From Dehalococcoidia bacterium (lineage in GTDB: Bacteria > Chloroflexota > Dehalococcoidia > Lucifugimonadales > Lucifugimonadaceae), in contig JAPYUX010000004.1 of the NCBI GenBank assembly GCA_029940375.1, forward strand, positions 1 through 64,000: DNA of 64,000 nt, read 5' to 3'. The notes under the pieces were generated by a model that saw only the letters and a program-made list of their open reading frames with translations, ran no database searches and had not been told where the DNA came from. Below are positions 48,275 through 57,791 of this stretch, one piece after another. The translations under genes were made by a program, and so were the position numbers. Positions within the stretch are counted from its first letter, which is position 1. Each line of letters opens with the position of its first letter.

Positions 48275-49192
48275 ATGGGTATAGTTTTTTTTGGGACACC
48301 TTCGTCGTGTTTACCAATAGTTAAAACAATTTATAATAGATTTAATTTATCCTTAATTATTTCAAAATCTTCTATACTCACTTTGTCAAGAAGAAAACGA
48401 AATGAATCCAAGTTGGAAATCTTTTCAAATTCAAAAAGTATTGATTATTTAACTCCTGAGAAATTTGATTCTTCATTTATACAAAATCTTTATAGTATGC
48501 AACCAGATATTTTTATTATCTGTGCATATGGAAAAATTTTAAATAAAAAAGTTTTATCTATACCAAAATTTGGAACAATAAATATACATCCTTCTTTATT
48601 ACCGAAATATCGCGGTCCTTCTCCAGTTCAATATTCAATAAAAAATTTAGATGTTCATACCGGATTTACATTTATTAAAATGGATGAAGGTATTGATACC
48701 GGAGATATTTTATTTAAGAGTTTACCTATAAAAATAGAAGATGAAGAGACCACGGAATCTTTAACTGATAAAATTTTTTTTAGTGCCTCGAAAAAAATAA
48801 ATAAATCTATACAAAATTTATTTGATAATAGTCATAGCCCTTCTAAGCAAAATAATGATTTGGCAACATATACAAAACTAATTTCCAAAAAGGATGGTGA
48901 AATCAATTGGGATGAAAGCTCCAAGCAACTAAATGCTAAAATTAGAGCATACTCAAATTGGCCGGGCTTGTATACTTTTCATAATACAAAAAAAATAAAA
49001 ATATTAGACTTAAAGCAAACGGCTTTAGATTCTACAATTCCAGGGAAAATTTATGTTATAAACAACCAAATCTATGTTGATACTTCCACAAAAAAAATTC
49101 TTATATCAAATATTCAATTGGAAGGGAAAAAAATAAACAGTGCATACTCTTACTTTAAGAACTTTGATATTTCAAATATAGTTTTAGGCTAA
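48275..49192 (+). CDS. fmt: Methionyl-tRNA formyltransferase
   Basis: Formylates the initiator Met-tRNA. It has an N-terminal FFGTPSSCLPIV, the catalytic NIHPSLLPKYRGPSPVQ near 108-124 (Asn, His), and MDEGIDTGDIL near 145 (Asp). The C-terminal OB domain (about 205-305) is shorter than usual. Length is 305 residues. It diverges from dnaA and its last 4 bases overlap the convergent NIPSNAP-like gene. Confidence 0.95.
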   Translation: MGIVFFGTPSSCLPIVKTIYNRFNLSLIISKSSILTLSRRKRNESKLEIFSNSKSIDYLTPEKFDSSFIQNLYSMQPDIFIICAYGKILNKKVLSIPKFGTINIHPSLLPKYRGPSPVQYSIKNLDVHTGFTFIKMDEGIDTGDILFKSLPIKIEDEETTESLTDKIFFSASKKINKSIQNLFDNSHSPSKQNNDLATYTKLISKKDGEINWDESSKQLNAKIRAYSNWPGLYTFHNTKKIKILDLKQTALDSTIPGKIYVINNQIYVDTSTKKILISNIQLEGKKINSAYSYFKNFDISNIVLG

Positions 49193-49482
49193 TTAGAAAT
49201 GATATCTATTATTTCTCTATGAGCTAAATGACTGCGAACCATATCTACATTTTCTATCCACCATTTTGTTTGATAAAACTCTTTTTCTTTAGTTACAATC
49301 TCTTCTTTATTATTGCCGTAAGATCTTATCCAAATAAATTGAGATCTTTCTTCATTCACCCACGTTGATTCTACTTTTATACCCACTTCAGTTAATAACG
49401 GGATAAGTTTTTCTTTAAATAAATTTATCCATGCATCCATCATGCCTTTATTCACTGTATATATTCTTAAATGTGCATACAT
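49189..49482 (-). CDS. NIPSNAP-like dimeric alpha/beta-barrel protein
   Basis: A 97-residue protein of ferredoxin-like fold. It opens MYAHLRIYTVNKGMMDAWIN and has the central ERSQFIWIRSYGN strand, the layout of NIPSNAP domains. The family's role is poorly known; some members act on small aromatic or acyl substrates. The start has AAGGAG. It is 4 bases after the CoA-transferase B gene on the same strand, so probably in one operon with scoA-scoB. Confidence 0.75.
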   Translation of the reverse strand: MYAHLRIYTVNKGMMDAWINLFKEKLIPLLTEVGIKVESTWVNEERSQFIWIRSYGNNKEEIVTKEKEFYQTKWWIENVDMVRSHLAHREIIDIISN

Positions 49483-49486
49483 TTAT

Positions 49487-50164
49487 TTAACTCCTTATAA
49501 CTTTATATGTTTTAATATCTTTGTTTTTGATTAACTTTGTTCCTGTTAGAGATTGTATCATTTCATAATTCCACCCAGGGGCTACTTCTCTTAAAAGAAG
49601 GCCTTGCTTAATAACTTCCATAACAGCAATATCGGTTATTATTTTATTTACACATTTTTCCCCTGTTAAAGGATAATTGCATTCTTCTAGAATCTTGAAT
49701 TCATTGTTTTTTGTTACATGTTCCATTGTGATGATAACCTGTTTCGCACCTCCAACTAGATCCATTGCTCCCCCAATTGATCCAATGCCCCTAGATTCTA
49801 TCATCCAATTTGCCAAATCTCCTTTTTTAGAAACTTGCAATCCTCCCAAAACACTTATGTCAATATGTCCTCCTCGTATCATATCGAAAGATTCAGCTGA
49901 ATCAAAAAAAGCAAGTCCTGGTACTCTTGATAAAAATTGACCTCCGGCATCCATTAAATTAGGGTCAAGATTTCTTTGATCAGCTAATTCACTAAATCCT
50001 ATAACACCATTTTCTGCTTGAAATCTTATATTTCTTTTTTTATCAATATATTTTGCGCAAAGAGAAGGCATCCCTATCCCTAAATTTACGTAAGAATTTT
50101 TTGGTAATTCAATTGATGCTCTGTAAGCAATATCTTCTTTAGTTAATTTTTTAGGATAGTTCAT
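49487..50164 (-). CDS. scoB: 3-oxoacid CoA-transferase subunit B
   Basis: A 225-residue beta chain of the class I CoA-transferase. It has the N-terminal INLG-type strand YVNLGIGMPSLCAKY near 25, the catalytic Glu in QAENGVIGFSEL near 56, and the GGHIDISVLGGLQV region near 105. Together with subunit A it moves CoA from succinyl-CoA to acetoacetate or a related 3-oxoacid. Its start overlaps subunit A's stop by 4 bases. Confidence 0.93.
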   Translation of the reverse strand: MNYPKKLTKEDIAYRASIELPKNSYVNLGIGMPSLCAKYIDKKRNIRFQAENGVIGFSELADQRNLDPNLMDAGGQFLSRVPGLAFFDSAESFDMIRGGHIDISVLGGLQVSKKGDLANWMIESRGIGSIGGAMDLVGGAKQVIITMEHVTKNNEFKILEECNYPLTGEKCVNKIITDIAVMEVIKQGLLLREVAPGWNYEMIQSLTGTKLIKNKDIKTYKVIRS

Positions 50165-50880
50165 ATTGTTTTTTTACACACTAAACGATTTACATAAATG
50201 CCAGGAGTTCCTATTCTTTCTGGATCGATTTCCTGAGATGGAATTATTTTTTCTACCTCTACTATTGTTAATTTAGCAGCCCTAGCCATTATAGGATTAA
50301 AAGCTCTTGATGTACCTTTATATATCAAATTTCCAAATTCATCAGCTATTTCGGCTTTAATGAGGGCTACATCAGCTTGTAATGCATGTTCAAGTAAATA
50401 TTTTTTCCCATTAATTGTTTTCTTTTCTTTATTTTTTTCAACGATCGTACCTAGTCCAGTTTTGGTATAGAAAGCGGGAATTCCTGATCCCCCAGCTCTT
50501 ATTTTTTCGGCTAAAGTTCCTTGAGGTATAACTTCAACTGTTGTTTCTTTATTTTTCCAAGCTTTTTCAATTTCTGAAATTGGTTTTTGTTTAGCTGGGA
50601 TAGGAAAAGAACAGATAATTTTCTTTACCTGTTTATTTTTAAAAAAAATACTTTGATCTATGGCTTCTTTTTTATTAGTCCAACCATATCCAGTGGTCAT
50701 TGATATTCCCGCTACATTGCCAATCAATGTTAATTCTTTAATATTTGAGTTTCTTAATGCAAGCATTAAATTAGTTGGCTGTCCTCCTTCTCCACCAAAG
50801 CCACCAATCATTATACTGATTCCATTTTTTAAATCTTTTACGGCATCTTTATACGAATCAAATATTTTTAACTCTTTCAT
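50161..50880 (-). CDS. scoA: 3-oxoacid CoA-transferase subunit A
   Basis: A 239-residue alpha chain. It has MIGGFGGEGGQPTNLMLAL near 21-39 (the oxyanion-loop glycines), an AEKIRAGGSGIPAFYT segment near 124-139 typical of class I alpha chains, and ALQADVALIKAEIADEFGN near 167. With scoB it allows use of acetoacetate or other keto acids as fuel, or their activation. It heads the operon scoA-scoB-NIPSNAP. Confidence 0.93.
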   Translation of the reverse strand: MKELKIFDSYKDAVKDLKNGISIMIGGFGGEGGQPTNLMLALRNSNIKELTLIGNVAGISMTTGYGWTNKKEAIDQSIFFKNKQVKKIICSFPIPAKQKPISEIEKAWKNKETTVEVIPQGTLAEKIRAGGSGIPAFYTKTGLGTIVEKNKEKKTINGKKYLLEHALQADVALIKAEIADEFGNLIYKGTSRAFNPIMARAAKLTIVEVEKIIPSQEIDPERIGTPGIYVNRLVCKKTI

Positions 50881-50930
50881 TTTAGTTATATTTTTGTATA
50901 TTTTTAATAATTTAAATTTATAAACATATT

Positions 50931-51032
50931 ATGTCATTAAATTTTGCAGATTTTATATTAACAGGTTTTATATTAATTACTCATATAGGATTTTCAGATT
51001 TGATACCAGAAAATACAATCTCTGCTTTTTGA
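50931..51032 (+). pseudogene. Relic of a glycerophosphodiester phosphodiesterase N-terminus
   Basis: A 33-codon frame from ATG 50931 to TGA 51030-51032 ends THIGFSDLIPENTISAF. Glycerophosphodiesterases have H-R-G followed by P-E-N-T-x2-A-F at exactly this spacing; here the Arg is Ile and a stop follows at once, then a few codons and another stop. The remaining 200 or more residues of the enzyme are absent. It has no ribosome site and is most likely a decayed fragment. Confidence 0.5.
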
Positions 51033-51065
51033 TTTGGATATAAACAAAAGAATTGAAAGTAAATT

Positions 51066-52259
51066 ATGAAAATAACAAAAATAATAATTAGAAAGCTAAT
51101 TGGAACAATAAATTTCGATGGGCAATTCTGGGAAGAAAGATTGGTTAGACCTATCGATATTTATCCAGAATACGAAATGGAACAAGACGAAACAAAGAAA
51201 AAGAAAAAGGGAAAATTTTCAACTGAATCTATTTTTATAGAGATTTATACTGACAATGATCTTTCTGGAATTGCAGGTCCAATAGACGAACAACAGGCAT
51301 TTATCATAGAGAAAAACCTGTCAGGAATTATATTAGGAAAAGATCCATTAGCAATTGAATTATTGTGGGATCAAATGCATCGATTAAGTGTTCATGGAAG
51401 ACAAGGTATAACCATGCAAGCAATTAGTGCAATAGATTGTGCATTATGGGATATCAAAGGTAAATATTTCAATACACCTATTTATAATTTAATTGGAGGA
51501 CCAACTAGAAATTTGATACCAGCCTATGCTTCTATGCTTGGTTTTAATGTGACGGATATGAGTTTAGTTGCTGAACGAGCTTTAATGTATAAGGAAAAAG
51601 GTTTTGATGCACAAAAATGGTTTTTTAGATATGGACCCATGTCTGGTAAAGAGGGTTTGAAAAAAAATATAGAGCTTGTAGAAACCCTTAGAAACACACT
51701 TGGAGAAGATTATGACATTATGTTAGATTGTTGGCAATCAATGGATTATAAATATGTTTTAGATTTAGCACGAAACATAGAACCTTTTAGACCATTTTGG
51801 TTAGAAGAAGTTGTAATGCCCGATCGTATCGATATTTATAAAAAAATAAAAGAAAAAATTAATATCCCCCTTTCTGGTGCAGAACATGAATACACCAGAT
51901 GGGGAATGTTTAGATTTATAGAGAAAAAAGCATTAGATATCCTTCAACCAGATATTTATTGGGCAGGAGGATTATCTGAAGTAATGAAGATTGCAAGCTT
52001 AGCTAGTACATATGATCTAATAATTATTCCTCATGGGCATTCATCAAATGCAACTTTACACTTTTCTCTCTCACAAATTCCTATTCATACTCCTTATCAA
52101 GAATTTTTGATTAAGTGGAATATTGTACACCAACATTTTTTAAAATACCCAGAAATCCCTGTACAAGGCAAATTTAGAATACCCACAAGGATTGGCCTTT
52201 CAATGGAGCTTGACCAAGAAAAAGTTGAAAAAGAAGATAAGGTGGTGATAAATAATTAA
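51066..52259 (+). CDS. Enolase-superfamily dehydratase, L-rhamnonate dehydratase-like
   Basis: A 397-residue barrel enzyme. Catalytic positions: Lys in DAQKWFFRYGP near 178, Asp in MLDCWQSMD near 221, Glu in FWLEEVVMPD near 246, Glu in SGAEHEYTRWG near 271 and His in IIPHGHSSNA near 323. The AEHE and PHGHSS motifs are those of RhmD-type dehydratases, which turn L-rhamnonate or similar 6-deoxy or five-carbon acids into 2-keto-3-deoxy acids. A lysine run near 46-51 is an insert. It has its own plus-strand start and overlaps uvrA by 4 bases at the 3' end. Confidence 0.85.
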   Translation: MKITKIIIRKLIGTINFDGQFWEERLVRPIDIYPEYEMEQDETKKKKKGKFSTESIFIEIYTDNDLSGIAGPIDEQQAFIIEKNLSGIILGKDPLAIELLWDQMHRLSVHGRQGITMQAISAIDCALWDIKGKYFNTPIYNLIGGPTRNLIPAYASMLGFNVTDMSLVAERALMYKEKGFDAQKWFFRYGPMSGKEGLKKNIELVETLRNTLGEDYDIMLDCWQSMDYKYVLDLARNIEPFRPFWLEEVVMPDRIDIYKKIKEKINIPLSGAEHEYTRWGMFRFIEKKALDILQPDIYWAGGLSEVMKIASLASTYDLIIIPHGHSSNATLHFSLSQIPIHTPYQEFLIKWNIVHQHFLKYPEIPVQGKFRIPTRIGLSMELDQEKVEKEDKVVINN

Positions 52260-55200
52260 ACTCTTAAAGCTCTCCTTCTCCTCCATCTGCTTAAACTATA
52301 TTTTCTTTTTTTGATTTTTAAGTTTTTGGGTCTTTCTGGTATGAAATCGAAATCATTAATATTTTCTTTTTTTGCTATCGTTTTAATATTTTTAATTAGG
52401 TTTCCTTTAGATTTTTTATTAGGGACAAGATTTGGTATTTTAGATAAATATTTTCCTGTTGCTGTATTGGTAGAAGCAATATACTCAGGAGTTCCTTCAC
52501 AAATTATGTAACCTCCTTTATCTCCCGCTTCAGGTCCTAATTCTATTATCCAATCTGCATTTTTTATTATATCTAAATTGTGTTCTATAACTATTACAGA
52601 ATTTCCATTATCTACAAGTGAATGAAGAACATTTAATAATTTTGAACAATCATCAAAAGACAAGCCAGTTGTTGGTTCATCTAAGATATAAAATGTATTA
52701 CCTGTGGAACGTTTTGATAATTCTGTTCCTAGCTTTATTCTCTGAGCTTCTCCTCCCGATAGAGTTGTTGCAGGCTGACCTAATTTTATATATCCTAGTC
52801 CAACTTTATTTAAAGTGTCCAATTTGTTTTTTATATTTGGAATATTAACAAAAATGTCAGCGGCTTCAGTAACTGTTTTATCTAATATTTCGGCAATTGA
52901 AAAACCTTTAAATTTTATTTGAAGAGCATCTTCGTTGTATCTTTTTCCTTTGCAAATTTCACAAGGAACAGTTACATCTGGTAAAAATTGCATTTCTATT
53001 TCTTTATATCCTGCACCAGAACAATGTTCACACCTTCCTCCTTTTACGTTAAAAGAAAATCTCCCTGGTTTATAACCACGACTTTGAGCTTCAGGCATTT
53101 TTGCATAAAGTTCTCTTACGGGAGTAAAGATACCTGTATAGGTTGCAGGATTGGACCTAGGAGTTCTTCCTATTGGTGATTGATCTATAATTATTGCTTT
53201 ATCTATATTATCAAGTCCTTTAATAGTATTATATTTGCCGGAACGAATTCCTTTTTTCCCAATTTGCTGTAGTAAAGCTTTAGCTAAAATTTCATTAATC
53301 AATGTGCTTTTGCCAGATCCTGATACACCTGATACACAAACAAATTTTTTTAAAGGGATTTTCACATCAATATTTTTTAAATTGTTTTCATAAGCTCCAA
53401 TAATTTTGATAAAGTTATCATTTTTCAACCTTCTATCTTTTGGTACTTCTATGCTCTTTTTCCCACTTAAATATAAGCCCGTTAATGAATTTTTGTTTTC
53501 TTTAATAGTATTTGGAGGGCCTTGTGCAATAACATTTCCACCAAAACTTCCTGCCCCAGGACCCATGTCTATTATATGATCAGCTGATAGCATAACTTGT
53601 TCATCATGTTCAACTACAATTACGGTGTTTCCTATGTTTTTTAAATTTATGAGCGTTTTTATCAACTTTTTGTTATCTATTGGATGAAGCCCTATAGAAG
53701 GTTCATCACAAACATATAAAACTCCAGTTAAACCGGCCCCTATTTGTGTTGCTAGTCTAATCCTTTGGCCTTCTCCTCCTGATAAAGTTGAAGACATTCT
53801 GTCTAATGTAATATAGTTTAGTCCAACCTCTTTTAAGAAAGATAGTCTGGAATTTATTTCTTTAAAAATTTCTCCTGAAATAGTTTTTTCACTTTCAGAT
53901 AAATTTGAATAATTTTTTTCTTCATTAATCCATTCGTAACATTCATCAACTGATAATTTCGTTGCTTGCATAATGTTTTTTCCTAAAACGAAGACAGATA
54001 ATGCTTCAGGCTTTAACCTTTGACCATTACATCCAGAACATGGACTTTCTGACATAAATTTTATAATTTCTTCTCTAACCTTATCTGATTCAGTGTTAAG
54101 GTATTTTTTTTCTATAGAAGGAATCAATCCTTCAAAATATAGTAATTGACTTTCAATTCTTTTTAATTTTTCTTTATTAGGAAAATCTGTATCAACAACC
54201 CCGTATAAAAGTAGATTTAATAAAGATTTATGCATATTTCTAATTGGTATATTTAAGTTTAGTTTAAGTTCTTCAATTATTGAATAAAAATTGTTTTTTT
54301 GCCAGCTAGAAATGACAAGACCTGTATTTAATACTGATATGCCATTATTGTTAATACAATTATTAGGATCTGGAATGATAAGATGTGGGTCTATTTCTAG
54401 TGAAAATCCTAATCCAGAACATTTATTACAAGCTCCGAAAGGAGTATTAAAGGAAAAGCTTCTAGGTTCAAGTTCCGATAAAGAAATATTACAATCAATG
54501 CAAGCTAAATGTTCAGAATAAACTTTTTCTTCTTCATCTTGTTTGTCTACGTATAAAACACCACTCCCTATTTTGAGAGCTGTTTCGACTGATTCTGAAA
54601 CTCTTTTTTTATCTAAATCTTTGTTTTTTATTAGCCTATCAATAACTATTTCAATATTGTGCCACTTATTTTTTTCCAAATTAAAATTTTCTTCAAGGCT
54701 AAAAATTTTTCCATCAACTCTAACTCTAGCAAACCCATTTGACTTGGCATTTTCAAAAACCTTTAGATGTTGTCCTTTAGAATGTCTGATGACTGGAGAC
54801 AGTATTAAAAACCTTGTATTTTCTTTGAATTGTAATATGTTATCTGTTATTTGTTGAACGCTTTGCTTTTTTATTAAATTTCCACATTTATAACAATGAG
54901 CAATTCCAATCCTAGAGTATAGCAGTCTTAAATAATCGTATATTTCTGTTACAGTTCCAACTGTAGATCTAGGATTTTTAGATACGCCTTTTTGGTCTAT
55001 AGAAACTGAAGGGGAAAGACCATCTATTTGATCAAGATCAGGTTTTTCCATTCTTCCTAGAAACTGTCTTGCATATGTCGACAAAGATTCTACATATCTT
55101 CTTTGCCCTTCAGCATATATAGTATCGAATGCCAAACTACTTTTTCCTGAACCTGACACACCTGTAATAACAATAAATTTTTCTCGTGGTATTTTTAAAT

Positions 55201-55261
55201 TTATGTTATTTAGATTATGTTCTCTGGCCCCTTTTATTATAATTTCTTTAGATTTTGCCAA
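52256..55261 (-). CDS. uvrA: Excinuclease ABC subunit A
   Basis: DNA-damage recognition ATPase of nucleotide excision repair, 1001 residues. The first ATPase has GVSGSGKSSLAFDTIYAEGQ near 34-53 and STLSGGEGQRIRLA near 490. The second has GVSGSGKSTLINEI near 650 and TTLSGGEAQRIKLG near 835. Zinc-type cysteine pairs occur in CYKCGN, CNKCSG and in CEHCSG..CEICKG. The C-terminus is longer than usual and ends in a strongly basic tail (WRRRRALRV). It is a single gene. Confidence 0.97.
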   Translation of the reverse strand: MAKSKEIIIKGAREHNLNNINLKIPREKFIVITGVSGSGKSSLAFDTIYAEGQRRYVESLSTYARQFLGRMEKPDLDQIDGLSPSVSIDQKGVSKNPRSTVGTVTEIYDYLRLLYSRIGIAHCYKCGNLIKKQSVQQITDNILQFKENTRFLILSPVIRHSKGQHLKVFENAKSNGFARVRVDGKIFSLEENFNLEKNKWHNIEIVIDRLIKNKDLDKKRVSESVETALKIGSGVLYVDKQDEEEKVYSEHLACIDCNISLSELEPRSFSFNTPFGACNKCSGLGFSLEIDPHLIIPDPNNCINNNGISVLNTGLVISSWQKNNFYSIIEELKLNLNIPIRNMHKSLLNLLLYGVVDTDFPNKEKLKRIESQLLYFEGLIPSIEKKYLNTESDKVREEIIKFMSESPCSGCNGQRLKPEALSVFVLGKNIMQATKLSVDECYEWINEEKNYSNLSESEKTISGEIFKEINSRLSFLKEVGLNYITLDRMSSTLSGGEGQRIRLATQIGAGLTGVLYVCDEPSIGLHPIDNKKLIKTLINLKNIGNTVIVVEHDEQVMLSADHIIDMGPGAGSFGGNVIAQGPPNTIKENKNSLTGLYLSGKKSIEVPKDRRLKNDNFIKIIGAYENNLKNIDVKIPLKKFVCVSGVSGSGKSTLINEILAKALLQQIGKKGIRSGKYNTIKGLDNIDKAIIIDQSPIGRTPRSNPATYTGIFTPVRELYAKMPEAQSRGYKPGRFSFNVKGGRCEHCSGAGYKEIEMQFLPDVTVPCEICKGKRYNEDALQIKFKGFSIAEILDKTVTEAADIFVNIPNIKNKLDTLNKVGLGYIKLGQPATTLSGGEAQRIKLGTELSKRSTGNTFYILDEPTTGLSFDDCSKLLNVLHSLVDNGNSVIVIEHNLDIIKNADWIIELGPEAGDKGGYIICEGTPEYIASTNTATGKYLSKIPNLVPNKKSKGNLIKNIKTIAKKENINDFDFIPERPKNLKIKKRKYSLSRWRRRRALRV

Positions 55262-55390
55262 TTTATTCTTTTTTTTTCTTTATAATTCTACAAATAACTT
55301 TAAAGACTTTCGATATTAGAATAAAATTTAATTAGGTTTAACTAAAATTATTTATATGAAAAACAATTTATCAAAGAGATCATTTTATAA

Positions 55391-55699
55391 ATGAGAACAA
55401 ACAAAAAGACTGTCAAATTACTCTCTGAAATAGATTCCATAATTGAGGATATTCAAGTGCGTTCAATTTTGATTAATGATAAAACAATAAATTTATTATT
55501 TTCCGAAAAAATAACTCCTATTTTGTTGGATTTGAGAACAATTATTGAAATAGAAAATTTTTTTTATATTGATATTAAGGAAAAAATAAACAATTGTGTT
55601 GCTTTAACTTCTGAAATTGTAGATTTAAATCCAAAATTTTCTTCTATATACTCTAGAATTAGAATACTTAGAGAAACAATTTTACTAATAATAAAATAA
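55391..55699 (+). CDS. Hypothetical helical protein before ybeY
   Basis: A 102-residue, almost entirely helical, AT-encoded protein starting at ATG 55391 and ending seven bases before ybeY. A 12-codon frame from ATG 55356 ends in a TGA that overlaps this start, so translation may be coupled. I see no motif. Position makes it the first gene of the ybeY-dnaX-ybaB-recR-recO run. Confidence 0.55.
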   Translation: MRTNKKTVKLLSEIDSIIEDIQVRSILINDKTINLLFSEKITPILLDLRTIIEIENFFYIDIKEKINNCVALTSEIVDLNPKFSSIYSRIRILRETILLIIK

Positions 55700-55706
55700 A
55701 ATTCAT

Positions 55707-56207
55707 ATGAAAAGTATTTCTAAGAGAAATAAATATATATATTGGGACAGTACGTATTTATGGGAAGAATATGGTAATCTGGCATTAAATTCCATTATAC
55801 AAACGACAAAAACAGAAAAAATTTCAAACAACCTTCGAATTAATGTATATTTGGTAGATCAAGTTGAAATAAAAAAATTAAACTATAAATTTTTGAATAA
55901 GAATTACCCTACCGATGTTTTATCTTTTAATTATTACAATGGTTGGAAGAATGGAATTCCTCCAGATATCTTAGAAATTTTTCCTGATGAAGAGAACAAA
56001 GACGAACTGGGAGAGATTTTCATTTCTGTTCCTATAATTCTAAAGCAAGCTGAAGAAAACAATCATTCTTTTGCTAAAGAAATGTCTACAATGGCTATTC
56101 ATGGAACATTACATCTTTTAGGATATAATCATGAGAAAAAAAATGAAGAAAAAATCATGTTTTCTAAAACAGAAAAGATAATAAAGCTATTAAATTTGGA
56201 CACATAA
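55707..56207 (+). CDS. ybeY: Endoribonuclease YbeY
   Basis: Zinc-dependent RNase for 16S rRNA 3' maturation and ribosome quality control. It contains TDVLSFNY near 70 and the metal motif HGTLHLLGYNHE near 130 (H-x3-H-x5-H), with Asn in place of the usual Asp before the last His. Length is 166 residues. The stop lies three bases before dnaX. Confidence 0.93.
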   Translation: MKSISKRNKYIYWDSTYLWEEYGNLALNSIIQTTKTEKISNNLRINVYLVDQVEIKKLNYKFLNKNYPTDVLSFNYYNGWKNGIPPDILEIFPDEENKDELGEIFISVPIILKQAEENNHSFAKEMSTMAIHGTLHLLGYNHEKKNEEKIMFSKTEKIIKLLNLDT

Positions 56208-56210
56208 CCG

Positions 56211-57788
56211 ATGGATCAAAAAAGAGCAGTTTTATATCAAAAATGGCGTCCGAAATATTTTAAAGATGTTGTTGGACAAGAACATATAACAAATACTTTA
56301 AAAAATTCTTTGATTAGAAAAAAATTTAGTCATGCATATCTTTTTACTGGACCAAGAGGTGTAGGAAAAACCACAACAGCTAGAATAATGGCAAAGGCAT
56401 TAAATGTTGACATTGATAAGCTTGGAGAACCAAATTTAGATTCAGAAATATCCAAACTCATAGATGAAAGTAAATTTCTAGACCTCATAGAAATAGATGC
56501 TGCTTCTAATCGACGTATTGATGATATTAGATCTCTATTGGATAATATTCAATTTATGCCTTCAATGGGAAAATATAAAGTCTATATTATAGATGAAGTC
56601 CATATGCTAACAAATGAAGCATTTAATGCCCTTTTGAAAACACTCGAAGAACCTCCTCCTCAAATAATCATGATACTGGCAACAACTGAATATCAGAAAC
56701 TACCAGAAACTATAATTTCTAGATGTCAAAGATATGATTTTAGGTACGTACCCAATCTAGAAATCGTTAATCGTTTAAAGGTTATAGCGGAGGCAGAAAA
56801 TATTAATTGTGAAGATAATATTTTCTGGTTTATAGCTATGAATTCTTATGGTTCGTTGAGAGATGCTTGTAATTTATTGGAACAGTTATCTATAGCATTT
56901 GACGAAATCACAATAGAAAAAGCCAGAACCCTTTTTGGAATTATTGATGAAAACATCGCTGTAGAATTGATCAGTTTTGTAGTTAATAACCAAAGTGAAA
57001 AATTAATAAAATCATTAGATGAACTAAAATCTAAAGGAATTGATTTTCAAAATTTATCTAAAATAATCATGGAAACCTTAAGGACGGGTTTGTTTATAAA
57101 CCAAGGACTTAATACAATTCAGGGATATTCCAAAGAATATATTGAAAAAGTTTCAGAAACTTTTTCTGATATTGATGGAAAAATTCTAATTGATATTATA
57201 GAAAATCATCTTAAAATAACTTCTATACGAACAGATAATTTTCAATTATTATTAGAATCATCTTTAATCCACATGCTGTTTTTGTTTAATGATCTTCATA
57301 AAGCACCTTCATCTGGAAACATTATAAAAGAATTAAAAATTGAAGAAGAAAAAATAGTTAAAAAAATAAATCTAGTAAAAGATTCAGTTGAAACAGTTAC
57401 AAAAACAGAAAATCTACCGACAGAATCTAAAAAAGACTGGGAAGAAGTACTGTTTGATTTGCGAAGAGAAAAATTTGGGAAAATGTATCTTGGTGCATTA
57501 TTAAGAAATGTTGAAACACCACAAGTTGAGGATGAGAAATTAAGATTAAAATTTAAAAGTAAGACTTTACATGATTTATTTAAAGCAGAATGGAAAATTG
57601 ATGGAGCAAGAGAAGCGGTAAAAAAAGCAGTTTTAAAGGTGTTTGGAAAAGATGTAGGTTTAGTTTTGGAAGAACCTAAAAAAAATGTTGATCCTATGGA
57701 CAAAACAGATAATAAAATTCTTGAAAGTAATATAGTTAAATCAGCTTTGGCTATGGGAGCAAAAATAGAAGAAGAAAAAGAGGAGTAA
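56211..57788 (+). CDS. dnaX: DNA polymerase III clamp-loader subunit (gamma/tau) without zinc cysteines
   Basis: AAA+ clamp-loader ATPase: P-loop GPRGVGKT (47-54), Walker B IIDEVHMLTNEAFNALLKTL near 122-141, sensor TTEYQ, and the arginine finger in ISRCQRYDFR near 171. The four cysteines that normally bind zinc just after ALN are replaced by a short Asp/Glu/Leu-rich stretch (VDIDKLGEPNLDSEI). A lysine- and glutamate-rich segment near 385-410 leads to a C-terminal domain near 415-500. Length is 525 residues. It is linked to ybeY and ybaB. Confidence 0.94.
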   Translation: MDQKRAVLYQKWRPKYFKDVVGQEHITNTLKNSLIRKKFSHAYLFTGPRGVGKTTTARIMAKALNVDIDKLGEPNLDSEISKLIDESKFLDLIEIDAASNRRIDDIRSLLDNIQFMPSMGKYKVYIIDEVHMLTNEAFNALLKTLEEPPPQIIMILATTEYQKLPETIISRCQRYDFRYVPNLEIVNRLKVIAEAENINCEDNIFWFIAMNSYGSLRDACNLLEQLSIAFDEITIEKARTLFGIIDENIAVELISFVVNNQSEKLIKSLDELKSKGIDFQNLSKIIMETLRTGLFINQGLNTIQGYSKEYIEKVSETFSDIDGKILIDIIENHLKITSIRTDNFQLLLESSLIHMLFLFNDLHKAPSSGNIIKELKIEEEKIVKKINLVKDSVETVTKTENLPTESKKDWEEVLFDLRREKFGKMYLGALLRNVETPQVEDEKLRLKFKSKTLHDLFKAEWKIDGAREAVKKAVLKVFGKDVGLVLEEPKKNVDPMDKTDNKILESNIVKSALAMGAKIEEEKEE

Positions 57789-57791
57789 TTG

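Noticed and set aside
55356-55394. A 12-codon frame ending in an overlap with the 55391 start
   Set aside because: Too short and without a ribosome site; mentioned in the gene entry only.
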